From contig CAZNUA010000037.1 in NCBI GenBank assembly GCA_964576115.1, positions 1-34,497 of the forward strand: a stretch of DNA of 34,497 nucleotides, read 5' to 3'. The stretch is from CAYSYY01 sp964576115 [NCBI: uncultured Gemmatimonadota bacterium] (GTDB lineage: Bacteria; Blakebacterota; Blakebacteria; Blakebacterales). Under the pieces are notes generated by a model. It saw only the letters and a program-made list of their open reading frames with translations, ran no database searches and had not been told where the DNA came from. How positions within the stretch are numbered: the first letter of the stretch is position 1; the number at the start of each line of letters is the position of its first letter. Both the position numbers and the translations under genes were made by a program. This document shows, piece by piece, positions 1-7,157 of the stretch.

Positions 1-948
1 AGCGCCTTCCGCCTGCGCGATCCCGACTTCACCGGTCTCGTGGGACTGCATGATGCCGTGTACCTCGAACTGGAGCCGGGCGAGAACGAGCTGGTTCTGG
101 CCGTCTCGGAGAACTTCGGCGGCTGGGGGCTGATCGCGCGGTTGACCGATCCGGGCGAGACTCTGGTCGAACTGCACGAGGGAGTCGAACCGCTCTGGAC
201 CGCGGCGGGTGGGCTGACCGTGCCCGAGAGCGTCCTGTTCGATCCCGACCGGGATGTTCTCTATGTCTCGAATTACGTTCCCGGAGCCGGGTATGTCTCA
301 CGACTCTCCCTCGACGGCACCGTTCTCGAAGACCGCTGGGTCGAGGGGATTCCCAGTGCTACAGGCATGGGCTTGGATCGCAACCGGCTCTTCGTGGCCG
401 GTCTGACCTCCGTCTACGAGATCGATATCGATGCCGGGCAGATCGCGGCCGAACATCCGGTCGAGGGAGCGCGCTTTCTCAATGACGTCGTCATCGATTC
501 CCGCGGCACCCTTTTCGTCACCGACGGTCAGGCCCGCACGATCTTCAGCCTGCGCCGGGGGCACAGCTCTGTCTGGCTCACCGACGACCGGTTGGCGGGG
601 GTCAACGGTCTCTGCCTGGCCGGCGACAGGTTTCTGGCCGGTGCGGGAGGCGGCGGCGTCCTGTTCGAGATCGACCGATCTTCGAAGATGATGAGCGAGG
701 TCGTCTCCCTGGGCCCCGGTGCCATCGTGGACGGAATCGCCGTCTACGATACCGATCGGTACCTGGTATCGAACTGGAACGGAATCACCTTTCTGGTTGA
801 TCGCGAGGGCACGGTGCTCCCGCTCATCAACACCCTGCGGGTGAACATGAAACAGGCTGATTTCTGCTGGCTGGCCGACCGTCGGCTCCTGATCGTACCG
901 GCTTTCGGTTCCAACAGCGTGGCTGCCTGGACGATCTCTGTCCGCTGA
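1..948 (+). CDS. SMP-30/NHL-like beta-propeller protein, 5' end cut by the window
   Basis: The reading frame is open from base 1, so the true start lies outside the window; the GTG at 40 is internal. About the first 50 visible residues look like the end of a beta-sandwich module (ELEPGENELVLAVSENFGGW). The rest, about 260 residues, has the repeated strand pattern of SMP-30/gluconolactonase or NHL propellers: VLFDPDRDVLYVSNY, MGLDRNRLFVAG, DVVIDSRGTLFVTDGQ and GIAVYDTDRYLVSNWNG, each about 40-50 residues apart. Proteins of this kind are often exported and bind or hydrolyse small ligands, but no substrate can be named here. The family call comes from repeat pattern only. The gene ends 184 bp before the next coding region and there is no clear hairpin after its stop. 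Confidence 0.7.
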   Translation, partial: SAFRLRDPDFTGLVGLHDAVYLELEPGENELVLAVSENFGGWGLIARLTDPGETLVELHEGVEPLWTAAGGLTVPESVLFDPDRDVLYVSNYVPGAGYVSRLSLDGTVLEDRWVEGIPSATGMGLDRNRLFVAGLTSVYEIDIDAGQIAAEHPVEGARFLNDVVIDSRGTLFVTDGQARTIFSLRRGHSSVWLTDDRLAGVNGLCLAGDRFLAGAGGGGVLFEIDRSSKMMSEVVSLGPGAIVDGIAVYDTDRYLVSNWNGITFLVDREGTVLPLINTLRVNMKQADFCWLADRRLLIVPAFGSNSVAAWTISVR

Positions 949-968
949 GCGTCACTCTCCCGCGAGGT

Positions 969-998
969 TTGTCCCCCTCCGCCGGCCGGGTATATACT
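969..998 (+). promoter_or_regulatory. Candidate sigma70-type promoter
   Basis: A -35-like TTGTCC (969-974) and a -10-like TATACT (993-998) are separated by 18 bp, in the only AT-richer patch of this intergenic region. Transcription would start near 1005 and give a leader of about 128 nt before the DUF2892 gene at 1133. It could also serve the downstream response regulator and pgs genes. This is a consensus match by eye only. Confidence 0.4.
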
Positions 999-1008
999 CA
1001 TTCCCGAC

Positions 1009-1027
1009 CGGAAAAGGTCCTTTTCCG
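1009..1027. promoter_or_regulatory. 19-bp perfect palindrome, candidate operator
   Basis: The sequence CGGAAAAGGTCCTTTTCCG has two 9-bp arms around a single central base. It lies just downstream of the -10-like hexamer at 993-998, at about +4 to +22 of the predicted transcript, where a repressor site would block initiation. As RNA it could also fold into a short hairpin in the leader. No regulator gene of a recognised DNA-binding family is next to it. Confidence 0.45.
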
Positions 1028-1132
1028 CATTTCTGTCCCGGAAAACCCGCCGGTGTCCATCCCCAGTGCCCGGCTGGCCACATTATTCGATACTGCGAGC
1101 GGGATGTCCGTGACGAGAGGGGGAGTAGTGTC

Positions 1133-1498
1133 ATGACAAAGAACATGGGTCTCGCCGACCGGTTGATCAGAACTCTGCTGGCGGTCGTGGTCATCGTGCT
1201 TTACCTCACGAACCAGATCACGGGTACTGCGGCCGTGATTCTGGGCATCATCGCGATTATCTTTCTGCTGACCAGTGCGGTTGGCCTCTGTCCGCTCTAC
1301 CTGCCGCTCAAGCTCTCGACGACAGGTACGGTCGAAGCGGCACCGCCGGAAGCGACCGAAGCGGTCCCGGTCGAACCCGAGCCGCCGGCGGCCGCCCCGC
1401 CTTCAGAACCGGCTCCGGAACCGGCTCCAGAGACAGCCGCGGAAACGGCGCCGCCGGACACACCGGAAGAGGGGCCTGAGGAAGGATTTCATCCCTGA
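1133..1498 (+). CDS. DUF2892 (YgaP-like TM domain) protein with acidic Pro/Glu/Ala tail
   Basis: A 121-residue protein. Residues 1-62 match the DUF2892 pattern: an N-terminal KNMGLADRLIR, two hydrophobic helices (about 12-27 and 31-51), and GLCPLY directly after the second helix. Such proteins are usually about 65 residues long and sit in the inner membrane. Here residues 63-121 add a tail almost entirely of Pro, Glu, Ala and Thr, which is low in complexity, acidic and probably disordered. The ATG follows a GGGGGAG purine run about 8 nt upstream. The family's role is not well defined, although in YgaP the domain anchors a rhodanese. The gene is 45 bp upstream of the response regulator and could share its promoter. 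Confidence 0.75.
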   Translation: MTKNMGLADRLIRTLLAVVVIVLYLTNQITGTAAVILGIIAIIFLLTSAVGLCPLYLPLKLSTTGTVEAAPPEATEAVPVEPEPPAAAPPSEPAPEPAPETAAETAPPDTPEEGPEEGFHP

Positions 1499-1543
1499 TG
1501 GTTCCTTCCGGTGCGGCCGCGAGAGTGAAAGCGACCTGACAGC

Positions 1544-2251
1544 GTGAACGATCCCGACCGATCGACGCCCGACCGCATCCTCATCGTGGACGACGTTCCC
1601 GTCAACGTGGCCCTGATGGAAAAGTACGTCAGCGGGAAGGGCTACGAGACCGTGAGCGCCGCTTCGGGGGCCGAGGCCCTGCGTCTGATGGCCGAGCAAC
1701 CCCCCGACCTGGTCCTGCTCGATGTAGTCATGCCCGACATGGACGGATTCGAGGTCTGTGAGGCTCTACGGCGCGATCCCGCCACCGAGCAGATCCCCGT
1801 CATCATGGTCACCGCCCACGAGACCGAATCGGAGGCCAAGGCCCGCGGTCTGCGAAGCGGCGCCAATGATTACCTGACCAAGCCGGTCAATCGTGACGAG
1901 CTGCTGGCCCGGATCGAAACCCAGCTCCGGCTGCGCGACCTCGAGGCCAAGCGGCTCCTGCTCGAGAAACTGAATCTCACCTCGCAGATGGTCACGACCC
2001 TGCACCACGAGATCAACAATCCCCTGACCGGCATCCTCGGGTATGCGCAGCTGCTCATCGGCCGGCTGGAGAAGGGATCTCCCGATCCCGACGAACTCCG
2101 TACCGCTGTAAACCGCATCAGGGATGCCAGCGAGCGCATCCGGGAGGTGATGATAAAACTGAACCGGATCACCGATCCCGACGCCACTCGCTCCTCGGGC
2201 GGCGTGACCATGCTCGAACTGGACGACGAAGAGTCCGGGGCGGGGGAGTGA
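1544..2251 (+). CDS. Response regulator receiver fused to a histidine-kinase-like DHp domain, no ATPase domain
   Basis: A 235-residue protein starting at GTG. Residues 10-130 are a CheY-like receiver: acidic pair D16/D17, phosphoacceptor D60 in LLDVVMPDMDGF, T90 and K113 of the conserved TxxxK-type active site. A helical linker (130-148) leads to an H-box, TLHHEINNPLTGILGYAQLL, with the likely phosphorylatable His at 155, followed by the second DHp helix. The protein then ends with an acidic tail. No N, G1 or G2 box of a kinase ATPase domain follows, and the next gene (pgsB) starts 57 bp later. So it may act as a phosphotransfer protein or depend on a partner kinase. No clear Shine-Dalgarno sequence precedes the GTG. 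Its closeness to the pgs cluster suggests, but does not prove, a regulatory link. Confidence 0.85.
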   Translation: MNDPDRSTPDRILIVDDVPVNVALMEKYVSGKGYETVSAASGAEALRLMAEQPPDLVLLDVVMPDMDGFEVCEALRRDPATEQIPVIMVTAHETESEAKARGLRSGANDYLTKPVNRDELLARIETQLRLRDLEAKRLLLEKLNLTSQMVTTLHHEINNPLTGILGYAQLLIGRLEKGSPDPDELRTAVNRIRDASERIREVMIKLNRITDPDATRSSGGVTMLELDDEESGAGE

Positions 2252-2308
2252 AACGCTCTCTCGCGGCCGTCTTTCCCTCTGTCGGGTAAGCCGTCGGATG
2301 AGATCGGC

Positions 2309-3493
2309 ATGCTCGTAGTCGCGGCCGCTACCGCTCTCTACCTCCTTTGGCTGTGGCTCGAGGCCCGCCGGCACGAGCGGCGGCGGCGGGCCCTGCCGCT
2401 CTGTATCGCCGTGACCGGCACCCGCGGCAAATCGGGGGTCGTCAGGCTCCTGGCGGCGGTTCTGCGCGAAAGCGGCCGGCGGACCATGGCCAAAACCACC
2501 GGTTCGCGTCCGATGCTCCTGTTCCCCGACGGTTCCGAACGGTTCATCCGGCGGCGGGGATCGGCTTCGATCATCGAACAGAAGCGGCTGGTGCGCGAAG
2601 CCGTCCGCCATGAAGCTGACGTCCTGGTGGCCGAGATCATGAGCCTGCACCCCGAATGCCACCGCATCGAAGCCCGGCGCCTGCTGTGTCCCGAACTGGT
2701 CGGACTCACCAACGTGCGCCGCGACCACCTCGAAGCCATGGGCGGGACCGAGGCCGGGATCGCGGCAACGCTCGCCCTCGATCTGCCCCCCGGAGCGGAT
2801 CTGTTCGTGCCCGCCGCCGAAGGGCGCGACGAGTTCCGCCGCGCCGTCCGCGCGGGTGGGGGGCGCTGCGTCGAGGTGCCCGCCGGCGCCTCGGCCTGGC
2901 TCACTGCGCAAACCGCTGAACCGGGCTCGATGTCCGCCCTGCATTTTCCTGAGAACCTCGATCTGGTCTGTGCCCTGGCCGACGAACTCGGTCTGGAGCG
3001 CGAGGCCGTGCGGCGGGGGATCGCACAAGCCAAGCCCGATCTCGGATCGCTCGGCATCTGGCAGCTGACCTCCGCGGACCACGGGCGGCGGATCTGGCTG
3101 GTGAATGCCTTTGCGGCCAACGATCCCGATTCCACTGCCCGGGTTCTGGAAAGGGTGCGCGCCCGTCTGCCGCAACCCCTCGCTCCGGTCACCGGTCTGC
3201 TCAGTCTGCGGGCCGATCGGGGCGAACGAACGCGGCAGTGGATCGCGGCTCTCGGCGATCCGCTGGCCGGTGCCTTCACCGACCTCTGGTTCTGCGGTCT
3301 GCACGCCCGGGCGGTGCGCCGTCGCCTCGGACGGGGCCGGCTGCTCGCCGCAGCCGATCCGGCCGACATGACCCGGACGGTCACCTCTGACATGCCCGAC
3401 GGAGGAATACTGTTCGGCTGCGGAAACATCGGCGGTCCGGGCCTGGATCTGGTGCAGTTCTGGCGAAAGGCGGCTGAACCGTATGGGCTATGA
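2309..3493 (+). CDS. pgsB: Poly-gamma-glutamate synthase ligase subunit PgsB/CapB
   Basis: A 394-residue ATP-dependent amide ligase of the Mur-ligase type, the catalytic subunit that polymerises glutamate through gamma-carboxyl bonds at the inner membrane face. Residues 2-17 form a membrane anchor. The P-loop is VTGTRGKSGVVRL with Lys41. KTTGSRP, the EIMSLHPE stretch, LTNVRRDHLEAMG and LVNAFAANDPDST all match positions conserved in Bacillus PgsB. Length is as usual for the family. It overlaps pgsC by 11 bp, which indicates translational coupling. Glutamate as the actual substrate is taken from the family and not shown by the sequence. Confidence 0.93.
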   Translation: MLVVAAATALYLLWLWLEARRHERRRRALPLCIAVTGTRGKSGVVRLLAAVLRESGRRTMAKTTGSRPMLLFPDGSERFIRRRGSASIIEQKRLVREAVRHEADVLVAEIMSLHPECHRIEARRLLCPELVGLTNVRRDHLEAMGGTEAGIAATLALDLPPGADLFVPAAEGRDEFRRAVRAGGGRCVEVPAGASAWLTAQTAEPGSMSALHFPENLDLVCALADELGLEREAVRRGIAQAKPDLGSLGIWQLTSADHGRRIWLVNAFAANDPDSTARVLERVRARLPQPLAPVTGLLSLRADRGERTRQWIAALGDPLAGAFTDLWFCGLHARAVRRRLGRGRLLAAADPADMTRTVTSDMPDGGILFGCGNIGGPGLDLVQFWRKAAEPYGL

Positions 3494-3914
3494 GATCCCT
3501 TTCCTCGGTCTGCTTCTCTCCCTGCTCTTTATCGCCCTGACCGGTATCTACCCCGGCGGGATCATCGTTCCCTCCTGGCTGGTTCTCTTCATCCACGAAC
3601 CGGCCCGGATCGTCGGCACCCTCGTCGTTGCTCTGCTCGCTTTCGGCCTCTACCGCCTGGCATCACGCCGTCTCATCCTCTTCGGCCGCCGGCGGTTCGT
3701 CTTCCTGCTCCTGCTCGGCGGCGTGCTGGCGGCTCTCACCGCCCGGCTCCTGCCCTCCGTCTTTCCCGCTTCACTCGAGTTCCGGGTCATCGGCTGGGTC
3801 ATCCCGGGGCTGATCGCCAATCATTTCGAACGGCAGGGTCCGCTCGTGACCACGGCCGGGCTCGTCACCGTCACGGTCGCCCTGGCCCTGCTCGGACGGG
3901 TGCTGGGCCTGTGA
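3483..3914 (+). CDS. pgsC: Poly-gamma-glutamate synthase membrane subunit PgsC/CapC
   Basis: A 143-residue polytopic membrane protein of usual PgsC size. The diagnostic N-terminal stretch is TGIYPGGIIVPSWL, followed by hydrophobic segments at roughly 41-60, 69-90 and 119-142. PgsC forms the membrane complex with PgsB and is needed for polymerisation. It overlaps pgsB by 11 bp and the next gene by 4 bp (GTGA). Like its neighbours it is rich in Leu, Arg and Gly codons ending in C or G, so nothing suggests separate origin. Confidence 0.92.
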   Translation: MGYEIPFLGLLLSLLFIALTGIYPGGIIVPSWLVLFIHEPARIVGTLVVALLAFGLYRLASRRLILFGRRRFVFLLLLGGVLAALTARLLPSVFPASLEFRVIGWVIPGLIANHFERQGPLVTTAGLVTVTVALALLGRVLGL

Positions 3915-4981
3915 GCCGGCGCGACCGTCTCATCGTCGCGGCCGGAGGAGCAAGCCTGACGGCCTGGCTGGTCGTATCCCTCTGCCTCCCCCCGGTCCGG
4001 CTGCCCTGGATTCCCGAGCGGCTCGAGGCGGCGCAGATCATGGACGAAGCCGTCGGAGCGGTACGCAGCCACTGCGAAACGCGGAACATCGCCATCGACG
4101 AGCGGATCGATCCCAACCGGACCGGTCTGATCGGCCCCGAACTCACCCCCCTGATGACCACTCTTGGCGATGTCGCCGCCAAGCGGACGACCACCACGCC
4201 CGATATGGCCGCCCTCGTCCTGTATCTTCTCCGCACCGCCGGCGTCGCTGCAGGCGATACCGTTGCGGTCGGGGCTTCGGCGTCCTTCCCGGCCCTGCTG
4301 GCGGCGGTCCTGGCAGCCTGTTCGGCGGGCGGCATCCACCCGGTCGTCATCATCTCGCTCGGAGCCTCTTCCTTCGGAGCCACCCGGCCCGAGCTGACCC
4401 TGCTCGACCTCTGCCGTATCTGGCGCGAGGCCGGCATCTTTCCGCATCTCCCGGTCGCGGTCACCCTCGGGGGAACCGGCGATGTCGGCCGGGAGTTCCC
4501 CGACGGGGTGCGGGCCGAGCTCGGTGAGCGTATCGGCCGCAGCTCTCTGGCGACCTTCGCCTGCGATGACCTCGAGACCAACGTCCGGCGACGCCTGCGG
4601 ATATATGCCGACGCCGCACCGCGTCTGGCCGCCTTCGTCAATATCGGCGGCAGCTGGGCCAATCTCGGCACGAGTCATCTCGCCCTGCGTCTCGAACCAG
4701 GACTGAATTCGCCCAACGGCCTCACCCTCCCGCCGCCGCAGCAGCGGGGTGTCCTGTTCGCCATGGCGGCCCGCGGTGTGCCGGTCATCCACCTGCTCTT
4801 CATCCGGGGGTTGGCCCGCCGTCACGGACTGGCGTGGGATCCGGTGCCCCTGCCTGCGCCCGGTTCGACGCCGTTGCTGAGCGGGGTGTCGGAGCAGGGG
4901 GTTCTCTTCTGGTTCGTGACGGTGATCTGGCTGGCGATCATGGGCGGTCTGATCCTCGTCGACCGTCCGAGTCGGAATTGA
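3911..4981 (+). CDS. pgsW: Poly-gamma-glutamate system protein (PgsW-like)
   Basis: A 356-residue membrane-anchored protein, starting at the GTG that overlaps the pgsC stop as GTGA. It has one N-terminal hydrophobic helix (about 9-27), a large extramembrane domain, and a C-terminal helix (about 331-350). Features in the domain include the small-residue segment AVGASASFPALLAAVLAAC, SLGASSFGATRPELTLLDL and the glycine-rich VTLGGTGDVGREF. This fits the family named poly-gamma-glutamate system protein, found beside pgsB and pgsC in Gram-negative loci. Its biochemical role is not established. It could take the place of PgsA/CapA, which is absent from the cluster. The family call rests on context plus general resemblance. 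Confidence 0.75.
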   Translation: MSRRDRLIVAAGGASLTAWLVVSLCLPPVRLPWIPERLEAAQIMDEAVGAVRSHCETRNIAIDERIDPNRTGLIGPELTPLMTTLGDVAAKRTTTTPDMAALVLYLLRTAGVAAGDTVAVGASASFPALLAAVLAACSAGGIHPVVIISLGASSFGATRPELTLLDLCRIWREAGIFPHLPVAVTLGGTGDVGREFPDGVRAELGERIGRSSLATFACDDLETNVRRRLRIYADAAPRLAAFVNIGGSWANLGTSHLALRLEPGLNSPNGLTLPPPQQRGVLFAMAARGVPVIHLLFIRGLARRHGLAWDPVPLPAPGSTPLLSGVSEQGVLFWFVTVIWLAIMGGLILVDRPSRN

Positions 4982-5052
4982 TACCGGGGGCGTCGTGGGA
5001 TATCATATCTTTCTGTGCCCTCTGCCCGTGGTTGCGAATGAAGGAGCCCATC

Positions 5053-5670
5053 ATGAAGCACCTCTGGAAACCGGTGGCAGCGCTGGCCCTCGTCGTGGCG
5101 TTCGCGGCAGCGGTCCCCGGTCGTCTCACCGCCCAGGAGGAAACGCCCACCGCCGAGCTGCCGGTCCTGATCGCCTCGTGCGGTCAGAGCCCGGGACCCT
5201 CCTACTTCAACGTCTTCCTGCGCCGGCTCGGATACGACTACACCTTCAATACCCTGGCGACGGTCCAGGACCTGCGGGCCGGGTACGGCGAAGAGGGTGT
5301 GCCGTACAAAGCTCTCATCATCGTCACCGGTGCCAGCCTGAAGGGCATGGGCGCAGCCGGCATCTCGATCGATGAGGAACTGGCTCGTACCGAAGCCCTG
5401 ATCGACGCGGCCGAAGAGCTGGGGGTCACGGTCATCGGGGCCCATATCGAGGGCATGGAACGGCGGGCGCAGGGAGCCGCTCCCGGCGACAACTCCGACG
5501 AGCTCTCGATCGATGCCGTCTGTACACGGGCCGATTTTCTCATCGTTCTTCAAGAAGGGGATGAGGACGGCCGCTTCAGCGCCATCTCCGAGTCGAACGA
5601 CATCCCGATCATCCTCTACGAGATGCGGACGGGGCTGAACGATGTTCTGCAGAGCGTGTTCGGCGGGTAA
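5053..5670 (+). CDS. Exported DUF6305-family protein
   Basis: A 205-residue protein. The start chosen is the ATG at 5053, which has AAGGAG at 5041-5046; a longer in-frame extension upstream overlaps pgsW and lacks a ribosome site. Residues 1-27 are a signal peptide with a likely cut after LTA. The mature part begins with LIASCGQSPGPSYFN and contains IIVTGASLKGMGAAGISIDEEL followed by an ALIDAAEELGVTVIGAHIEG strand-helix unit, giving a Rossmann-like alternating pattern. These are features of the DUF6305 family of periplasmic proteins of unknown function. Placed between pgsW and the DctM-like permease, it could be a periplasmic binding or chaperone partner of either; that is inference. Confidence 0.75.
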   Translation: MKHLWKPVAALALVVAFAAAVPGRLTAQEETPTAELPVLIASCGQSPGPSYFNVFLRRLGYDYTFNTLATVQDLRAGYGEEGVPYKALIIVTGASLKGMGAAGISIDEELARTEALIDAAEELGVTVIGAHIEGMERRAQGAAPGDNSDELSIDAVCTRADFLIVLQEGDEDGRFSAISESNDIPIILYEMRTGLNDVLQSVFGG

Positions 5671-5682
5671 AGGGCGCTTCGC

Positions 5683-6975
5683 ATGAGCATGTTCGCTTCG
5701 GCCGGGATCGTTCTCGGCGTCATGGTGGCGGTTTATGCCGCGGCCAAGATCTTCCGGCTCTCCACCGAACTGGCCATGCTGGCGGCGGCAGTGGTGGGGG
5801 CTCTGGTCGGCGGTTTCGGCTTTCCCGCCCGCCATTACGCCGAGGGAGCCATCACCTACCTCGACATCAACCTGATCTTCATCACCGCCACCCTCTTCAT
5901 GAACATCCTCAAGGAGTCGGGGGGGGTGGCCTTCGCGGTGCGGGGGATCCTGGCCCGCTTCCATAGCAATCGGGCCCTGCTGCTCATCCTCATGACCATC
6001 CTGCTGCTCCTGCCCGGGGCGCTGACCGGGGCGGGGAGCGTGACGGTGCTGATCACCGGCGGGATGGTGGCCATCGTGCTCTCCTACATGGGCATCACCC
6101 GGCGTCGTACGGCCGCCATCATATTCCTGATCGCGGGCATGAGCGCGGCTGCTCCACCGGTGAGCCTGTGGGCCATGATGACCGCTGCCGGGGTCAACAT
6201 GCCGTATGTCGGCTTCTTCATGCCCCTGCTCATACCCTGCGTGGTGGCCTCGCTGCTGACCGCCTTCATTCTGGGCTGGAAGGGGGGCGAAACCGATTAC
6301 GAGCGGGCCCTGGCCGAACTGCCCGAGCCCCCGGCGGGGATGAACTGGTTCAAGGTTCTGCTGCCCTTCGTGATCTTTCTGCTCCTGGTGCTGGTGGGAC
6401 GCTGGTTCCCGCACTCCACGCCGATTCTCGGTCTGCCGCTGATGTTCGTCTGCGCCGCCGTCATCTCGTTCCTGCTCTCCCCGGTCAGGCTCGACGTGGT
6501 GAAGATCAGCGAGCGCACCGTCGAGCAGCTCCTGCCCCTGATCGGCACACTGACCTGCGTGGGGATCCTGGTCCAGGTCATGACCCTGACCGGGGTGCGG
6601 GGCCTGCTGGCGGTTACGGCCGTGACCCTGCCGGTGGCGCTCGTCTTCGCCAGCCTCTTCTGGCTGATGCCGGTCTCCGAAGCGGTGCTCATGTACGGCG
6701 CCGCCCCGGTGATCGGGGTGCCGCTGATCCTGCTTTTCAACACCATGGGGCTGAACCCGATCGTGGCCCTGGCGGGACTGAGCGTGATCTGGCCGCTCGG
6801 CGACGCTCTGCCGCCCACCGCCATCATCGGCCGGCTGACGGTCGAGGTGGTGGAGTATCGCGAATCGTACACGAGCTTTCTGAAGGCCTGCACGGTGCCG
6901 GCGGTGATCATCATGATTCTCGGTACCCTGATGGTCGTCTTCAGTAAGCACCTGGCCTTCCTGACGGGATTGTAG
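5683..6975 (+). CDS. DctM-like (TRAP large subunit/ion transporter superfamily) permease
   Basis: A 430-residue polytopic membrane protein with about 11-12 hydrophobic segments. It has the two-halved layout of the ion transporter superfamily that includes TRAP large subunits. Reentrant-loop-like segments are visible at PGALTGAGSVTVLITGG in the first half and GLNPIVALAGLSVIWPLGDALPPTAI in the second. No DctP binding protein or standard DctQ subunit is in the window. The gene sits 12 bp after the DUF6305 gene and 9 bp before a 54-codon gene, inside the pgs cluster. It may move glutamate, a dicarboxylate or a polymer precursor; the substrate cannot be read from the sequence. Confidence 0.75.
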   Translation: MSMFASAGIVLGVMVAVYAAAKIFRLSTELAMLAAAVVGALVGGFGFPARHYAEGAITYLDINLIFITATLFMNILKESGGVAFAVRGILARFHSNRALLLILMTILLLLPGALTGAGSVTVLITGGMVAIVLSYMGITRRRTAAIIFLIAGMSAAAPPVSLWAMMTAAGVNMPYVGFFMPLLIPCVVASLLTAFILGWKGGETDYERALAELPEPPAGMNWFKVLLPFVIFLLLVLVGRWFPHSTPILGLPLMFVCAAVISFLLSPVRLDVVKISERTVEQLLPLIGTLTCVGILVQVMTLTGVRGLLAVTAVTLPVALVFASLFWLMPVSEAVLMYGAAPVIGVPLILLFNTMGLNPIVALAGLSVIWPLGDALPPTAIIGRLTVEVVEYRESYTSFLKACTVPAVIIMILGTLMVVFSKHLAFLTGL

Positions 6976-6984
6976 GAGGCTGTC

Positions 6985-7149
6985 ATGGTCTTTCTGGGTA
7001 CAGTCATCACCATCATCTACTACCTGCTCGTGGCTTATCTGGTCGTCATCATGATCCGCAACCTGATCCGCACGAAGAGCTGGGAGAAGGAGATCCTCTA
7101 CGTCGTGGTACTGATCCCCTTCCTGCTGCGGCTCCTGCGGTTGAAGTAG
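6985..7149 (+). CDS. Small two-helix membrane protein, 54 residues
   Basis: The frame runs from ATG at 6985 to TAG at 7147-7149. A GGAGG sequence at 6975-6979 gives good spacing and overlaps the preceding stop region. The product has a hydrophobic helix at about 3-24, a positively charged turn (IRNLIRTKSWEKE), and a second hydrophobic stretch at about 38-51. It lies 9 bp after the permease and 8 bp before the zinc hydrolase gene, so it is almost surely in the operon. It could be a small accessory subunit of the permease, or an analogue of the 55-residue PgsE of Bacillus; similarity to PgsE is in size only. No family is recognised. Confidence 0.75.
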   Translation: MVFLGTVITIIYYLLVAYLVVIMIRNLIRTKSWEKEILYVVVLIPFLLRLLRLK

Positions 7150-7157
7150 GGGGGGCG

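Noticed and set aside
1766-3304. 512-codon open frame on the minus strand opposite the response regulator and pgsB
   Set aside because: An antisense shadow crossing two supported genes, with no recognisable domain.
4822-6951. 709-codon open frame on the minus strand opposite the DUF6305 and permease genes
   Set aside because: It is a shadow of GC-rich coding DNA: its product is rich in Asp, His, Gly and Gln with no domain, while the plus strand encodes recognisable membrane protein segments.
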